A stretch of 64,000 nt of DNA, taken from contig NZ_JAASAG010000003.1 of the NCBI RefSeq assembly GCF_012726265.1, positions 608,522-672,521 of the forward strand, in the 5' to 3' direction. This stretch comes from Streptomyces sp. HNM0575 (GTDB taxonomy: Bacteria; Actinomycetota; Actinomycetes; Streptomycetales; Streptomycetaceae). This document shows positions 19,071 to 27,309 of the stretch, piece by piece (position 1 is the stretch's first letter; every line of letters begins with the position of its first letter). The notes under the pieces were generated by a model, which was not told the origin of the DNA, ran no database searches, and was given only the letters and a program-made list of their open reading frames with translations. The position numbers and the translations under genes were made by a program.

Positions 19071-20171
19071 ACGCCGGGCCGCCGGCAGCCGGTACGCCAG
19101 TACGGCCGCTCCCGGCAGGCTGGAGAGCAGCGCCAGCGCACCGTAGACGACGGCGGAGGCCAGCCCCTGGGTCGCGCCCAGCCCGGCGGCGCCGAACGCG
19201 AGCGCGCACATGCCCTCGCGCGGGCCCCACCCGCCGATGTTGACCGGCAGCGCCATCACGAGCAGCGCCATCAGCAGCGGCGCCACCAGTGCGCTGACCG
19301 GCGCCGAGGAGCCCGCGACGCGTGCCGAGGTGACGAACAGCCCCAGATGCCCGCAGAGGGCGAGTACGGAGAAGACCAGCACCGGCGGCCAGGTGTCGCG
19401 CGCGAAGAGCCCAGCACGTGCGTCGACGAGGAAGACCCCCAGGTCGCGGCGCCACTTCGCGGCGCGCCCGCCCCGTCCGGCGAGCACCGCCACGGCGACC
19501 GCGGCCACCGCGAGCAGCACCAGACCGGCGGTGGCGAGCGGCACTTCGAGTGCGCCAAGCACCGGCAGCGGCGGGGTGGCGACGACGAGCACCACGACGC
19601 CCGCGGCCACGATCACGGCCTGGCCCGCGGTGCGTTCCAGCACCACGGCCCGTACGCCGCGTCCGACGTCGCCGGCGTCGCGGCCGTTGCGCACCGCCCG
19701 GTGCACGTCGCCCAGCACGCCCGAGGGCAGCGTCGCGTTGAGGAAGAGCGCCTGGTAGTAGTCGGCGACCGCCGTACGCAGCCGCAGCGGTATCCCGAGC
19801 TTCCGCGATACGACACACCAGCGCCACGCGCTGAGAACCGTGGCGGGAACGCTGAAGGCGAACGTCAGCAGGACCGCCTGGGCGTCTATCCGGCCGAGCG
19901 CCCCCAGCAGCGTGGACGTTCCGAGCCGGTGGACCACCACGCCCAGGATGAGCAGGGCCGCCGGCATGCGCAGCCGGCGCCAGACCGCGCCGCCCTTCGT
20001 ACGGCCGCGCCCGGGGCGGGACTTCGCGGGGTCCGCGGGGTCCGCGGGCTCGTCCGTACGGTCTCCGGTGGGGTCCTCGGGGCCGGTGCGGTTCTCGGGG
20101 CCGGTGGGGTCATCGGGGTCGGGGAGGTCTGCCGTACGGCCGTCCGTACGCTCCGCCGTGCGGCCGGTCAT
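18792..20171 (-). CDS. UPF0104 / lysylphosphatidylglycerol-synthase-type multi-pass membrane protein
   Basis: Predicted 459-residue membrane protein, ATG 20171 overlapping the methyltransferase stop (ATGA). The N-terminal ~65 residues are Pro/Asp/Gly-rich and probably cytosolic. About eight hydrophobic helices follow (~70-365). The family hallmark LPVNIGGWGPREG is at ~residue 310. UPF0104 relatives include the flippase part of MprF and AglD, so a lipid- or glycolipid-flipping role is possible. The conserved domain ends near the LAYRLPAARRSRGRG stretch. About 90 further residues are charged and low-complexity, and lie wholly antisense to the reductase gene. The tail may be real or may reflect lack of a stop in GC-rich antisense sequence. 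Confidence 0.85.
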   Translation of the reverse strand: MTGRTAERTDGRTADLPDPDDPTGPENRTGPEDPTGDRTDEPADPADPAKSRPGRGRTKGGAVWRRLRMPAALLILGVVVHRLGTSTLLGALGRIDAQAVLLTFAFSVPATVLSAWRWCVVSRKLGIPLRLRTAVADYYQALFLNATLPSGVLGDVHRAVRNGRDAGDVGRGVRAVVLERTAGQAVIVAAGVVVLVVATPPLPVLGALEVPLATAGLVLLAVAAVAVAVLAGRGGRAAKWRRDLGVFLVDARAGLFARDTWPPVLVFSVLALCGHLGLFVTSARVAGSSAPVSALVAPLLMALLVMALPVNIGGWGPREGMCALAFGAAGLGATQGLASAVVYGALALLSSLPGAAVLAYRLPAARRSRGRGAAREVPEVEFEEHVRAEAEGTGPGPQGLPHPYGPWEAEPGYAVSEEDRRDRDVQPVQHFRAEEPGHRRAAALHKYPAKAAAGEGLQY

Positions 20172-21028
20172 GCCGGAACAGTCCCCGCCGGGTCTCCGGG
20201 CAGCGCCAGCAGATCGCGGTGGTGGACCACGGCCCGCAGCTCGCCCGCGTCGCAGGCGTCGAGTCTGCGCCGCAGATAGTCCTCGCTCGCCGCCTCCAGC
20301 GACGGCTCCTGCGCACACGCCGCCGCCACCCAGCCCAGCAGCCACTGCGCCGTCAGCGCGCGGTCGTCGGGGCCGAGCCGCCACGGGCTGGGGCGGGTGC
20401 GGACCGTGGCGCCGTTGCGTTCGAAGGCGGCCGTCGCGGCGTCGACCGCGTCCGGGCCGAGCAGCCGGCGACCGCCGTCGGTGCGCCGCTGGTGTGCGTT
20501 GAAGGCCGCGTTGAACTTCTCGTCCAGCGGATCGGCCGGACCGATCTCGACTCGGCCCTCCACCGAGAGCGCCAGCAGCACCGCGCAGCCCGCCTCGGCG
20601 CAGGCCGCCGCGAGCGCCTCCATCTCGTCCGCCGTGAGCAGATCGAGCAGCGCGGACGCCGTCACCAGGGAGGTGCCGGCCAGGTCGTCTCCGGTGAGCC
20701 GGGTGATGTCCCGCTGCTGCGGGATCACTTCGAGGGGGCTGCCGTCGGCGGCCTCGCGCGGCATGCGGGCGGCGATGTTCTCCAGCAGCGCCGGATCGCG
20801 GTCGTACATGAACCAGCTCTGCGGCCCGGGCAGCCGGGAGGCCAGCCAGCGCCCCATCGAGCCCGTACCGCACCCCAGGTCCCGGACCGTCAGCCCGCCG
20901 GACGCGGCGGCCCCCGCGAGGAAGCCGACGAGGGGATCGAGAAGCTGCTCCGCGCGGGCGCGGACGTCCGCGTCCTCACGCAGCGCGAGCCACTCGGGGG
21001 CGTAGCGGGGCGAGCCGACAGTGTTCAA
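20168..21028 (-). CDS. Class I SAM-dependent methyltransferase
   Basis: Predicted 286-residue cytoplasmic methyltransferase. TTG 21028 is preceded by GGAG at 6-nt spacing. Motif I is DLGCGTGSMGRWL (~residue 50), followed by MYDRDPALL and a later TASALLDLLT stretch typical of motif IV. The stop overlaps the next gene's ATG (ATGA), and the glycosyltransferase ends 11 bp upstream, so it lies in a tight operon. It probably methylates the product of the pyrimidine/pterin-type cluster; whether it is an O-, N- or C-methyltransferase cannot be told. Confidence 0.88.
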   Translation of the reverse strand: MNTVGSPRYAPEWLALREDADVRARAEQLLDPLVGFLAGAAASGGLTVRDLGCGTGSMGRWLASRLPGPQSWFMYDRDPALLENIAARMPREAADGSPLEVIPQQRDITRLTGDDLAGTSLVTASALLDLLTADEMEALAAACAEAGCAVLLALSVEGRVEIGPADPLDEKFNAAFNAHQRRTDGGRRLLGPDAVDAATAAFERNGATVRTRPSPWRLGPDDRALTAQWLLGWVAAACAQEPSLEAASEDYLRRRLDACDAGELRAVVHHRDLLALPGDPAGTVPA

Positions 21029-21039
21029 GCGCTACTCCG

Positions 21040-22164
21040 TTATTCGAGCCGGAGACGCTCCAGCACCCCGGCCAGCTGACGAGAGCTTTCGGCCCAACCC
21101 TGCAACCCGGTCCGGCGCCCGTGTGCGGATGTTGTCAGATGCGAACGAATTCCTGGATCCGTGAGCCAAGTGTGCAGCGCAGCCGCTAGAGCTGCGGTGT
21201 TTCCAGGTGGCACCAGAATGCCCGGAATGGTCCCGTCGGGTGCCGTGCCCACGGTGTACGGGACGGCACCGGCCTCCGTCGCGAGCACGGGGACACCGCG
21301 GGCGAGCGCCTCGGTGAGCACCATGCCGTAGGTCTCCGTGTGTGAGGGGAGCACGAGCAGGTCCGCGGCGTCGTACGCCGCGGCCAGGGCGTCGCCCTCC
21401 AGCGCGCCGGTGAGGTGCACGCGCCCGTCCAGTCCGCTCTCCTCGATGCGGCGGCGCAGCAGCCGTACGTAGTGAGGTGCGCGGTCCAGCGGACCCGTCA
21501 GCTCACACGTCCACTCCACGGCGGGGTCCAGGGTGGGGTCCAGGGTGGAGAGGGCCTCGACGAGCACGTCCTGCCCCTTGCGCGGTGTGACCGCGGCGAC
21601 GCACAGCAGTCGCGAGGCGCCGTCGGTGCCGCGTGCGAGCGGCGCCGGGTCGGTGCCCGGGAGCACGGAGTGGACGCGCGTCGCGTCCAGCCCGTGCCGC
21701 GCGGCCACTTCGCGGGCCGCCCAGTCGCTGGTGACGACGACTGCGGCGGCGGAGTGCAGGGCCTGCCGCTCCAGCCGTCCCAGCTCCGCCGCCTCGGCCG
21801 GGGCGAGGCCCGTCTCGTCCGCGAGCGGCAGGTGCACCAGCACCGCGAGACGCAGCCGGCGGGCCTGGGGCACGACGACGTCCGGGACGCCGCACGCCAC
21901 GAGTCCGTCGATCAGCACCACCGCACCGTCCGGCAACTCGCGGAGCACGGCGGCCAGTTCGGCGCGTGCCGGCTCAGAGGGACGCGGCCAGGTGCCGGCG
22001 ACCGCCGTCTCCCGCACCGCCGTGCCCGCCGCGTCCAACTCGCGGCAGATCCTGCGGTCGTAGGCGTTGCCGCCGCTGACGGAGCGCGGATCGTCCACGT
22101 CCCCGGGCACGATCACATGGACGGGTGGCGCGGACGCGCCGGAGGCGGCGTCCGCACCGCTCAC
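21040..22164 (-). CDS. GT4-family glycosyltransferase
   Basis: Predicted 374-residue retaining glycosyltransferase with GT-B fold. I favour GTG 22164, which forms a GTGA overlap with the stop of the PTPS-like gene; GTG 22188 would add eight residues. The N-terminal part has [19 protein letters not shown]. The C-terminal nucleotide-sugar half has [17 protein letters not shown] and the EX7E-type motif [23 protein letters not shown]. It would transfer a sugar to a small molecule or lipid in this cluster. Donor and acceptor are unknown. Confidence 0.88.
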   Translation of the reverse strand: MSGADAASGASAPPVHVIVPGDVDDPRSVSGGNAYDRRICRELDAAGTAVRETAVAGTWPRPSEPARAELAAVLRELPDGAVVLIDGLVACGVPDVVVPQARRLRLAVLVHLPLADETGLAPAEAAELGRLERQALHSAAAVVVTSDWAAREVAARHGLDATRVHSVLPGTDPAPLARGTDGASRLLCVAAVTPRKGQDVLVEALSTLDPTLDPAVEWTCELTGPLDRAPHYVRLLRRRIEESGLDGRVHLTGALEGDALAAAYDAADLLVLPSHTETYGMVLTEALARGVPVLATEAGAVPYTVGTAPDGTIPGILVPPGNTAALAAALHTWLTDPGIRSHLTTSAHGRRTGLQGWAESSRQLAGVLERLRLE

Positions 22165-22559
22165 AGCGGTCGCTCGTAACCGGCCCACGCGACATGCGAT
22201 TCGTGCAGCGTCACCGAGATTCCCTCCAGGCCGCGGGCGCCCTCGCCGAGCGCGCCCGCGTGGACGCGCTCGGCGATTCGGTCGGCGACGACCCTCGCCA
22301 GCATCTCCGTGGAGGTGTTGACCCCGGCGAAGTCGGGCTCGTCGTCGAGGTTGCGGTAGTTGAGGTCCGACAGGACCGCGTTGAGCTCCCCGGTGGCGGC
22401 GCCGATGTCCACGACGATGCCGTCGGCGTCGAGTTCGCGGCGCCGGAAGGTGGCGTCGACGACGAACGTCGCTCCGTGCAGGCGCTGTGCCGGGCCGAAG
22501 ACGTCACCGCGGAAGCTGTGGGCGATCATCATGTGGTCACGGACGGTGATGCTGTACAT
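22161..22559 (-). CDS. PTPS/QueD-fold protein lacking catalytic and metal residues
   Basis: Predicted 132-residue T-fold protein of the 6-pyruvoyl-tetrahydropterin synthase family. The fold is recognisable ([39 protein letters not shown], and [11 protein letters not shown] with the substrate-anchoring Glu120). Key residues are changed: the second zinc His of the usual LHGH is Ala30, no Cys occupies the catalytic position before it, and the usual Asp-His pair is Asn67-Tyr68. From memory, the S. coelicolor homologue SCO6650 was described as lacking zinc and the triad and not catalysing the PTPS reaction while keeping a pterin-like pocket. It probably acts differently on a related substrate. Its stop overlaps the glycosyltransferase start. 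Confidence 0.88.
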   Translation of the reverse strand: MYSITVRDHMMIAHSFRGDVFGPAQRLHGATFVVDATFRRRELDADGIVVDIGAATGELNAVLSDLNYRNLDDEPDFAGVNTSTEMLARVVADRIAERVHAGALGEGARGLEGISVTLHESHVAWAGYERPL

Positions 22560-22653
22560 CGGCTCACTTTCCTTTTGCGTTGCCCCTGCGGGCGGTCGGT
22601 GTTGCGCGGCGGCTCGTCGGGCTCGCCTGCCGGGCGCGGGAAGCTGATTCGGC

Positions 22654-23691
22654 TCAGCCGGCCCGGGAGCCCTCGGCGCCCGGGGCCTCCGCGGAAGCGT
22701 CGTCGTCGGTGATGTCGTCGTAGGTGATGAGGTGGCACAGCGCGGGCAGTTCGCCGGCGGCGATGCGCGGCATCACCTCCGGCAGCTCGCCGAACCGCGA
22801 CTCCCCGGTGATCAGTGTCTCCAGTGCGGGATCGGCGAGCAGTTCCAGTGCGAGCGCCATCCGGTCGGCGAACGTACGGCGGGTACGGCGCGCGGGCGGC
22901 AGCGCCCCGACCTGGCTGCTGCGCAGCACCAGACGCCGCGAGTGGAAGGCCTCGCCCAGCGGGACGCCGACCTTCCGGTCCCCGTACCAGCTGAGTTCGA
23001 TGATCTCCGCGTCGGCCGCGGCCAGTTCCAGTGACCGCGCGAGGCCCTCCTGCGACGTGCTCGCGTGCACGACGGTGTCGCACTCGCCGGCGGCCTGGCC
23101 GGGCAGGGCGAAGGGGACGCCCAGCGCCTCGGCGACGGCCGCCCGCGCCGGGTCGGAGTCGACCAACTCCACGCGCACGGCGGGGAATCGGGACAGCACG
23201 GAGGCCACGCAGCAGCCGACCATTCCCGCGCCGACGACCGCGATGCGGTCGCCCAGCGCCGGGGCCGCGTCCCACACGGCGTTCACCGCGGTCTCCACCG
23301 TCCCGGCGAGCACGGCACGCCTCGCGGGCACCGCCTCCGGTACCGGCGTCACGGCGTCCGCGGGCACCACGTACCGGGTCTGGTGGGGGTAGAGGCAGAA
23401 GACGGTGCGGCCCACCAGGCCCGGGTCGCCGGCCTCTTCGACGACGCCCGCATTGAGATAGCCGTACTTCACCGGACCCGGGAAATCGCCCTCCTGAAAG
23501 GGCGCGCGCATCACGTCGTGCTGGCTTTCGGGCACGCGGCCGTCGAAGACGAGCGTTTCCGTTCCGCGGCTTACGCCCGAATAAAGCGTGCGGACGAGGA
23601 CTTCGCCCGGCCCGGGAGAGCGCAGGGCAAGGGACCGAATCTCGCCGGAACCGGGGGAGCGCAGCCAGTAGGCGAGAGCAGTGCGCTCCAT
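22654..23691 (-). CDS. Medium-chain dehydrogenase/reductase family protein
   Basis: Predicted 345-residue MDR-superfamily oxidoreductase, ATG 23691 preceded by GGAGG. GroES-like N-terminal part (~1-125) begins with [21 protein letters not shown]. The Rossmann motif is [13 protein letters not shown] (~residue 152), followed by acidic [15 protein letters not shown]. The usual catalytic Cys and the structural four-Cys lobe are absent, so zinc-independent or atypical metal binding is likely. It is the first gene of the minus-strand operon (dehydrogenase, PTPS-like, GT4, methyltransferase, UPF0104) and divergent from the CDP-alcohol transferase gene. The substrate is unknown, presumably a sugar or side-chain alcohol in the same pathway. 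Confidence 0.87.
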   Translation of the reverse strand: MERTALAYWLRSPGSGEIRSLALRSPGPGEVLVRTLYSGVSRGTETLVFDGRVPESQHDVMRAPFQEGDFPGPVKYGYLNAGVVEEAGDPGLVGRTVFCLYPHQTRYVVPADAVTPVPEAVPARRAVLAGTVETAVNAVWDAAPALGDRIAVVGAGMVGCCVASVLSRFPAVRVELVDSDPARAAVAEALGVPFALPGQAAGECDTVVHASTSQEGLARSLELAAADAEIIELSWYGDRKVGVPLGEAFHSRRLVLRSSQVGALPPARRTRRTFADRMALALELLADPALETLITGESRFGELPEVMPRIAAGELPALCHLITYDDITDDDASAEAPGAEGSRAG

Positions 23692-23798
23692 CTATGTGTC
23701 CTCCAGGTATTGCGACAACTGCTAAGCCTTCACATCTCAGCGGCCACTCGTACCATAATCAGCCCCCTTCGACTCCGCCATATGCACCAGGAGGCGTG

Positions 23799-24590
23799 AT
23801 GAGCAGCCAGCACAGGCAGGTCAGGCGGGCCACGGACCAGTTGAAACTCCAGACGGCGATCGGAATGGCCGGGCAGCTGCTGCTCCTGGGAATCCTGTGG
23901 GGAGTGACCGGGCTCGGGCCGGTGGGCTGGGTGATCGGGGTGGCGTGCGGCGCGAGCCTGTGCGCACTCCTGCTGCGGTCGGGGAAGCCGGCCCTCGGAC
24001 CGGCGGATCTCGTCACGTTGAGCAGAGCGGTACTCGCCGGGGGCACCGCGGCGCTCGTCGCGGACCAGGGGCGGGACGCCTCCCTCGTCGTGGTCGCCGT
24101 CGTGGCCAGCTCGGCGCTGGTGCTCGACGCCGTGGACGGGCTGGTGGCGAGGCGGACCAGGACGGCCTCCGCGCTCGGTGCGCGCTTCGACATGGAGACC
24201 GACGCGTTCCTGATACTCGTGCTCAGCGCGTTCGTCGGCCTCTTCGTGGGCATGTGGGTGCTGGCCATCGGCGCGATCCGGTACGTCTTCGTCGCCGCGC
24301 AGCAGGTGCTGCCGTGGCTGCGGGGGCCGCTGCCGCCGAGCCGCGCGCGCAAGACCGTCGCGGCGGTGCAGGGGATCGCTCTGGTTGTGGCCGGATCCGG
24401 ACTGGTGCCGGGACCGGTCGCGGTATTCGTTGCGGGAGGTGCGCTCGCGGCGCTCGTGTGGTCCTTCGGGCGCGACATCGCCTGGCTGTGGCACGTACGC
24501 ACGCTGCCGGTGATCGCCGAAGGCGCCCTGGAACTCGCGGTGGTGAAACCGGGCGGAGGCTCGCCCGCGCCCGGCGGTAACGGGGGCTGA
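23799..24590 (+). CDS. CDP-alcohol phosphatidyltransferase family membrane protein
   Basis: Predicted 263-residue integral membrane enzyme. ATG 23799 follows AGGAGGCG; upstream in-frame codons lie in AT-rich promoter-like sequence. The CDP-OH-P signature D-x2-D-G-x2-A-R-x8-G-x3-D-x3-D is complete: Asp110, Asp113, Gly114, Ala117, Arg118, Gly127, Asp131, Asp135. About six hydrophobic segments are visible. The family moves a phospho-group from a CDP-alcohol (usually CDP-diacylglycerol) to a second alcohol. Beside a predicted ribityl-forming pathway, the acceptor could be a sugar-alcohol derivative, giving a lipid-anchored product; this is inference. Divergent from the dehydrogenase operon. Confidence 0.88.
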   Translation: MSSQHRQVRRATDQLKLQTAIGMAGQLLLLGILWGVTGLGPVGWVIGVACGASLCALLLRSGKPALGPADLVTLSRAVLAGGTAALVADQGRDASLVVVAVVASSALVLDAVDGLVARRTRTASALGARFDMETDAFLILVLSAFVGLFVGMWVLAIGAIRYVFVAAQQVLPWLRGPLPPSRARKTVAAVQGIALVVAGSGLVPGPVAVFVAGGALAALVWSFGRDIAWLWHVRTLPVIAEGALELAVVKPGGGSPAPGGNGG

Positions 24591-24730
24591 GCGAGATGAC
24601 GAGCGGCGAAATGCCCGGTAAACGGCACATTCCCACCGGCTCCGTGCAATCAATTCCACGTACACGCAAGCCGGTTGTGGATTCTCCTAAAAAAACCGAT
24701 GCGGAGTTGGCCGCCGGGTATGCTCGGCGC
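24591..24730 (+). promoter_or_regulatory. AT-richer leader/promoter region before GTP cyclohydrolase gene
   Basis: The GTP cyclohydrolase frame is open through here from ATG 24596, but only about 26 of 45 third positions are G/C, against more than 90% in nearby genes. It contains runs such as CCTAAAAAAACC. I therefore read it as untranslated and likely to hold a promoter. No FMN riboswitch (RFN) pattern was recognised. Confidence 0.5.
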
Positions 24731-25384
24731 ATGGCGTACCAGGAAGTCTCTGTGAACGGCTCCCCGCGGCAAACCGCCGCTGTCGAGAGGGTGGTGGAGG
24801 TCCGGCTGCCCACGGTCCATGGAGAATTCCGGGCCATCGGATACATGGACACCCGCACCAACCAAGAGCAAGTCGCGCTCGTGCACGGCGAGATTGCGGA
24901 CGGCGCACTCACGCGCGTGCATTCGGAGTGCCTCACCGGCGAGGTCTTCGGCTCCACCCACTGCGAGTGCGGTGACCAGCTGGGCACGGCGATGCGGATG
25001 ATGGTCGCGGACGGTTCCGGGATCCTCATCTACATACAGGGGCACGAAGGCCGGGGAATCGGCCTGCTCGCGAAGCTCAAGGCGTTGCAGCTCCAGCAGG
25101 CCGAAGGCCTCGACACGGTCGAGGCCAACCTGGCGCTCGGTCTTCCCGTCGACGCCCGTGAGTACACGGTGGCGGTGGAAATTCTCAACGACCTCGGCGT
25201 GGAGTCCGTACGTCTCCTGTCGAACAATCCGAGAAAGCGCGACGCTCTCGAAGCGAACGGCATAAGAATCGCCGAACGCATTCCGCTGCTGATCCCGCCG
25301 AACAAGGAGAACCACCAGTATCTCCTCGCGAAGCGGAAGCGTCTCGACCACAGCCTCCCGCATCTCGACGGACTGCTCGGCTGA
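24731..25384 (+). CDS. GTP cyclohydrolase II paralogue with Tyr-to-Leu change (predicted FAPy-forming)
   Basis: Predicted 217-residue zinc enzyme that opens the imidazole ring of GTP. Zinc cysteines are Cys67, Cys78 and Cys80 (CLTGEVFGSTHCECG); IQGHEGRGIGLL and LLSNNPRKR are the conserved nucleotide-binding stretches. Aligning LLAKLKALQLQ with E. coli RibA LLNKIRAYALQ puts Leu119 at Tyr105. From memory, S. coelicolor SCO6655 has Met at this position, releases the formylated product FAPy, and returns to normal activity when Tyr is restored. This protein is therefore probably a FAPy-forming paralogue feeding the local cluster, not riboflavin supply. ATG 24731 is chosen because codon use upstream is not coding-like; an in-frame ATG at 24596 is possible. 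There is no fused RibB domain. Confidence 0.9.
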   Translation: MAYQEVSVNGSPRQTAAVERVVEVRLPTVHGEFRAIGYMDTRTNQEQVALVHGEIADGALTRVHSECLTGEVFGSTHCECGDQLGTAMRMMVADGSGILIYIQGHEGRGIGLLAKLKALQLQQAEGLDTVEANLALGLPVDAREYTVAVEILNDLGVESVRLLSNNPRKRDALEANGIRIAERIPLLIPPNKENHQYLLAKRKRLDHSLPHLDGLLG

Positions 25385-25422
25385 GTCCGGCGCCGGCTGA
25401 GTCCGGCACCGGGCCCGGCGGT

Positions 25423-26127
25423 TCAGCCCGGTAGGGGCGCGGCCTCGTCTTCCGGCTCTCCGGGAGGCGACTCCAGCAGTCCCTCCACGGCCGCTGCGCT
25501 CCAGTGCCCGGCGGCTCCGCGCCGCGAGGCGAGATACGCGGCTATGCGCGCGGCGGGCCAGCCGTGCGATTCGGCCAGCCCCGAGGCGAGATGCCGGAGA
25601 TAGACCGCGGCCGGGGGATTGCCCGGCACGCCGTCGCGCCCCCAGGGAGCGGTGAAGGTCAGCACGGGACGGTCCTCGACGGTGCCCGCGCACACCAGCG
25701 TCTCGTAGCGCCCGCCGCCCACCTCGCACCTGCCCGAGGTCAGCACCTCCCGCAGATCGAGATCCGTGCCCGGTTCCCGGTGCATCTCCTGCGCGGCGAT
25801 GTCGGAGAACTGCCCGGCCGTCACCAGCCACGCGCGTGCGGCCGTGTGCCCCTCGGCATCGGGGTCGTAGAAGGCCGAACCGCCCGTCCACACCGGGGAC
25901 TCCATGGCGAAGTAGAGCTCGCCGGGAAGCATGACCGGCAGAGCGCGCTCCGGCGGGCGCGGATCGCGGCAGCCGGGCTGCGCCTTGCGGCCGCCCTCGG
26001 GCCGCCCGCCGGTGAGATAGCAACTCAGCCGGGACCGGTGCATGTTGGACCCGAAGGCCGCATACCACACCTGCCGGGGCGCGGTGAACTCGCGCTGCTG
26101 CGGAGGCAGTCGGCGTCGGACGATCAC
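25423..26127 (-). CDS. Gamma-glutamylcyclotransferase-fold protein
   Basis: Predicted 234-residue protein. GTG 26127 is preceded by GGAG at about 6 nt; GTG 26175 is an alternative. The N-terminal VWYAAFGSNM is the YGSN-type signature of the GGCT/AIG2-like fold, which cleaves gamma-glutamyl amides to 5-oxoproline or acts in related amine cyclisations. Later stretches (GELYFAMESPVWTGGSAFYD, TFTAPWGRDGVPGNPPA) are shared with a Streptomyces family that I believe is sometimes misnamed histone deacetylase. No signal peptide. The substrate is unknown. It converges on the GTP cyclohydrolase gene with 38 bp between stops. Confidence 0.75.
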   Translation of the reverse strand: MIVRRRLPPQQREFTAPRQVWYAAFGSNMHRSRLSCYLTGGRPEGGRKAQPGCRDPRPPERALPVMLPGELYFAMESPVWTGGSAFYDPDAEGHTAARAWLVTAGQFSDIAAQEMHREPGTDLDLREVLTSGRCEVGGGRYETLVCAGTVEDRPVLTFTAPWGRDGVPGNPPAAVYLRHLASGLAESHGWPAARIAAYLASRRGAAGHWSAAAVEGLLESPPGEPEDEAAPLPG

Positions 26128-26402
26128 TGAGTGCTCCGGGGTAGGGGTCGCGTACGTGAGGCACGGGTACTGCACCGGCGCAGGCCGGGCCGTCGGACCC
26201 TGGATGGGCCGCTGGTGTGCCTACCCCCGTCGCCGGACCGGCGAACAGTGTGTCTCGTCACCCCCGGTCACGGACTCCCGCTGCGCGCGCGCCCGTGACC
26301 GCCGCCCGATGGCCGGAGAACATGCATGCCCGCGGCTCAAAGTGACTAGTATCACCGGGAGTTGGTAACGAGACCGATGCAGACGGTGACCGAGGAGCCG
26401 CG

Positions 26403-27257
26403 ATGGACGAGACGCCCGTGTGGATGCATGCGGAGGCACAGACTCCCGTGGATCTTCAGGTGGACAGACCGCACGGCGCCCGCATCTACGACTTCCTCCT
26501 CGGCGGCAAGACCAACTACGCGGCCGACCGCGAGCAGGCCGAGAAAGTGATCGCCAGCATCCCGTCGGCCGCGGAGAGCGCCAGGGAGAACAGGGCGTTC
26601 GTCCACCGGGTGGTGCGCCATCTCGTACGGGAGCACGGCATCCGCCAGTTCCTGGACGTCGGCACCGGCATCCCCACGTCGCCCAATCTGCACGAGGTCG
26701 CGCAGTCCGTGGACCCGACGGCGCGGGTCGTCTACGCCGACAACGACCCCATCGTGCTGACGCATTCGCGTGCGCTGCACATCAGTTCAGCGGAGGGCGC
26801 CACGGCCTACATCGAGGCCGACGCGACCGATCCCGACGGCATCCTGGACTCCCGCGTCTTCCGGGACACCCTCGATCCGGAGCAGCCCGTCGCGATCACC
26901 CTCTGCCTCCTGTTGCACTGGCTGCCGGAGACCTACGACGCGTACGGCATGGTGCGCAGGCTCCTCGACGCCGTGCCCGCGGGGAGCGCACTGGTGATCA
27001 CGCACGCCACCAAGGACTTCGACGAGCGGGTCGGGAAGATCGAAGAGGACTTCGAAGACACCGGCTCGTCGGTGCGCACCCGTACCAAGGCGCAGGTCGG
27101 GCGCTTCTTCGACGGGCTCGACCTGGTGCCGCCAGGCCTGGTGGCACCGCAGCGCTGGCGGCCCGAGGACGTGGAGATCGAGGCGGGCAACAGCGGCGCG
27201 GTCGGCGACGGTCACGTGCCCATCTGGTCCGGCGTCGGTCTGAAGCCGGGAGCCTGA
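26403..27257 (+). CDS. DUF574 SAM-dependent methyltransferase
   Basis: Predicted 284-residue protein of the actinobacterial DUF574/Methyltransf_19 family, ATG 26403 behind GAGGAG. Typical features: VDRPHGARIYDFLLGGKTNY near the N-terminus, SAM-binding FLDVGTGIPTSPNLHEV (~residue 82), YADNDPIVLTHSRAL, and a C-terminal RRLLDAVPAGSALVITH. Family members are numerous in Streptomyces and often lie beside XRE/DUF397 regulators. None is adjacent here. The acceptor is unknown. A TAGTAT sequence at 26347-26352 is a possible -10 element. Confidence 0.9.
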   Translation: MDETPVWMHAEAQTPVDLQVDRPHGARIYDFLLGGKTNYAADREQAEKVIASIPSAAESARENRAFVHRVVRHLVREHGIRQFLDVGTGIPTSPNLHEVAQSVDPTARVVYADNDPIVLTHSRALHISSAEGATAYIEADATDPDGILDSRVFRDTLDPEQPVAITLCLLLHWLPETYDAYGMVRRLLDAVPAGSALVITHATKDFDERVGKIEEDFEDTGSSVRTRTKAQVGRFFDGLDLVPPGLVAPQRWRPEDVEIEAGNSGAVGDGHVPIWSGVGLKPGA

Positions 27258-27258
27258 C

Positions 27259-27286
27259 CCGGGCCCGGGGTCTCATCCGGGCCCGG
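27259..27286. terminator. Hairpin between methyltransferase and phytase genes
   Basis: CCGGGCCCGG at 27259-27268 and 27277-27286 can pair with an 8-base loop. It starts just after the methyltransferase stop and lies between convergent genes, so a bidirectional terminator is likely. No U-tract, as usual in high-GC actinobacteria. Confidence 0.6.
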
Positions 27287-27309
27287 ACGCCGGGGTGTTC
27301 GGTCCGGCC

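Noticed and set aside
24591..24730. FMN riboswitch before the cyclohydrolase gene.
   Set aside because: No RFN-type conserved blocks or paired arms recognised, the region is only 140 bp, and the cyclohydrolase is probably not a riboflavin supply enzyme.
25423..26127. Histone deacetylase.
   Set aside because: No deacetylase metal-binding motifs; the YAAFGSNM start matches the GGCT-like fold.
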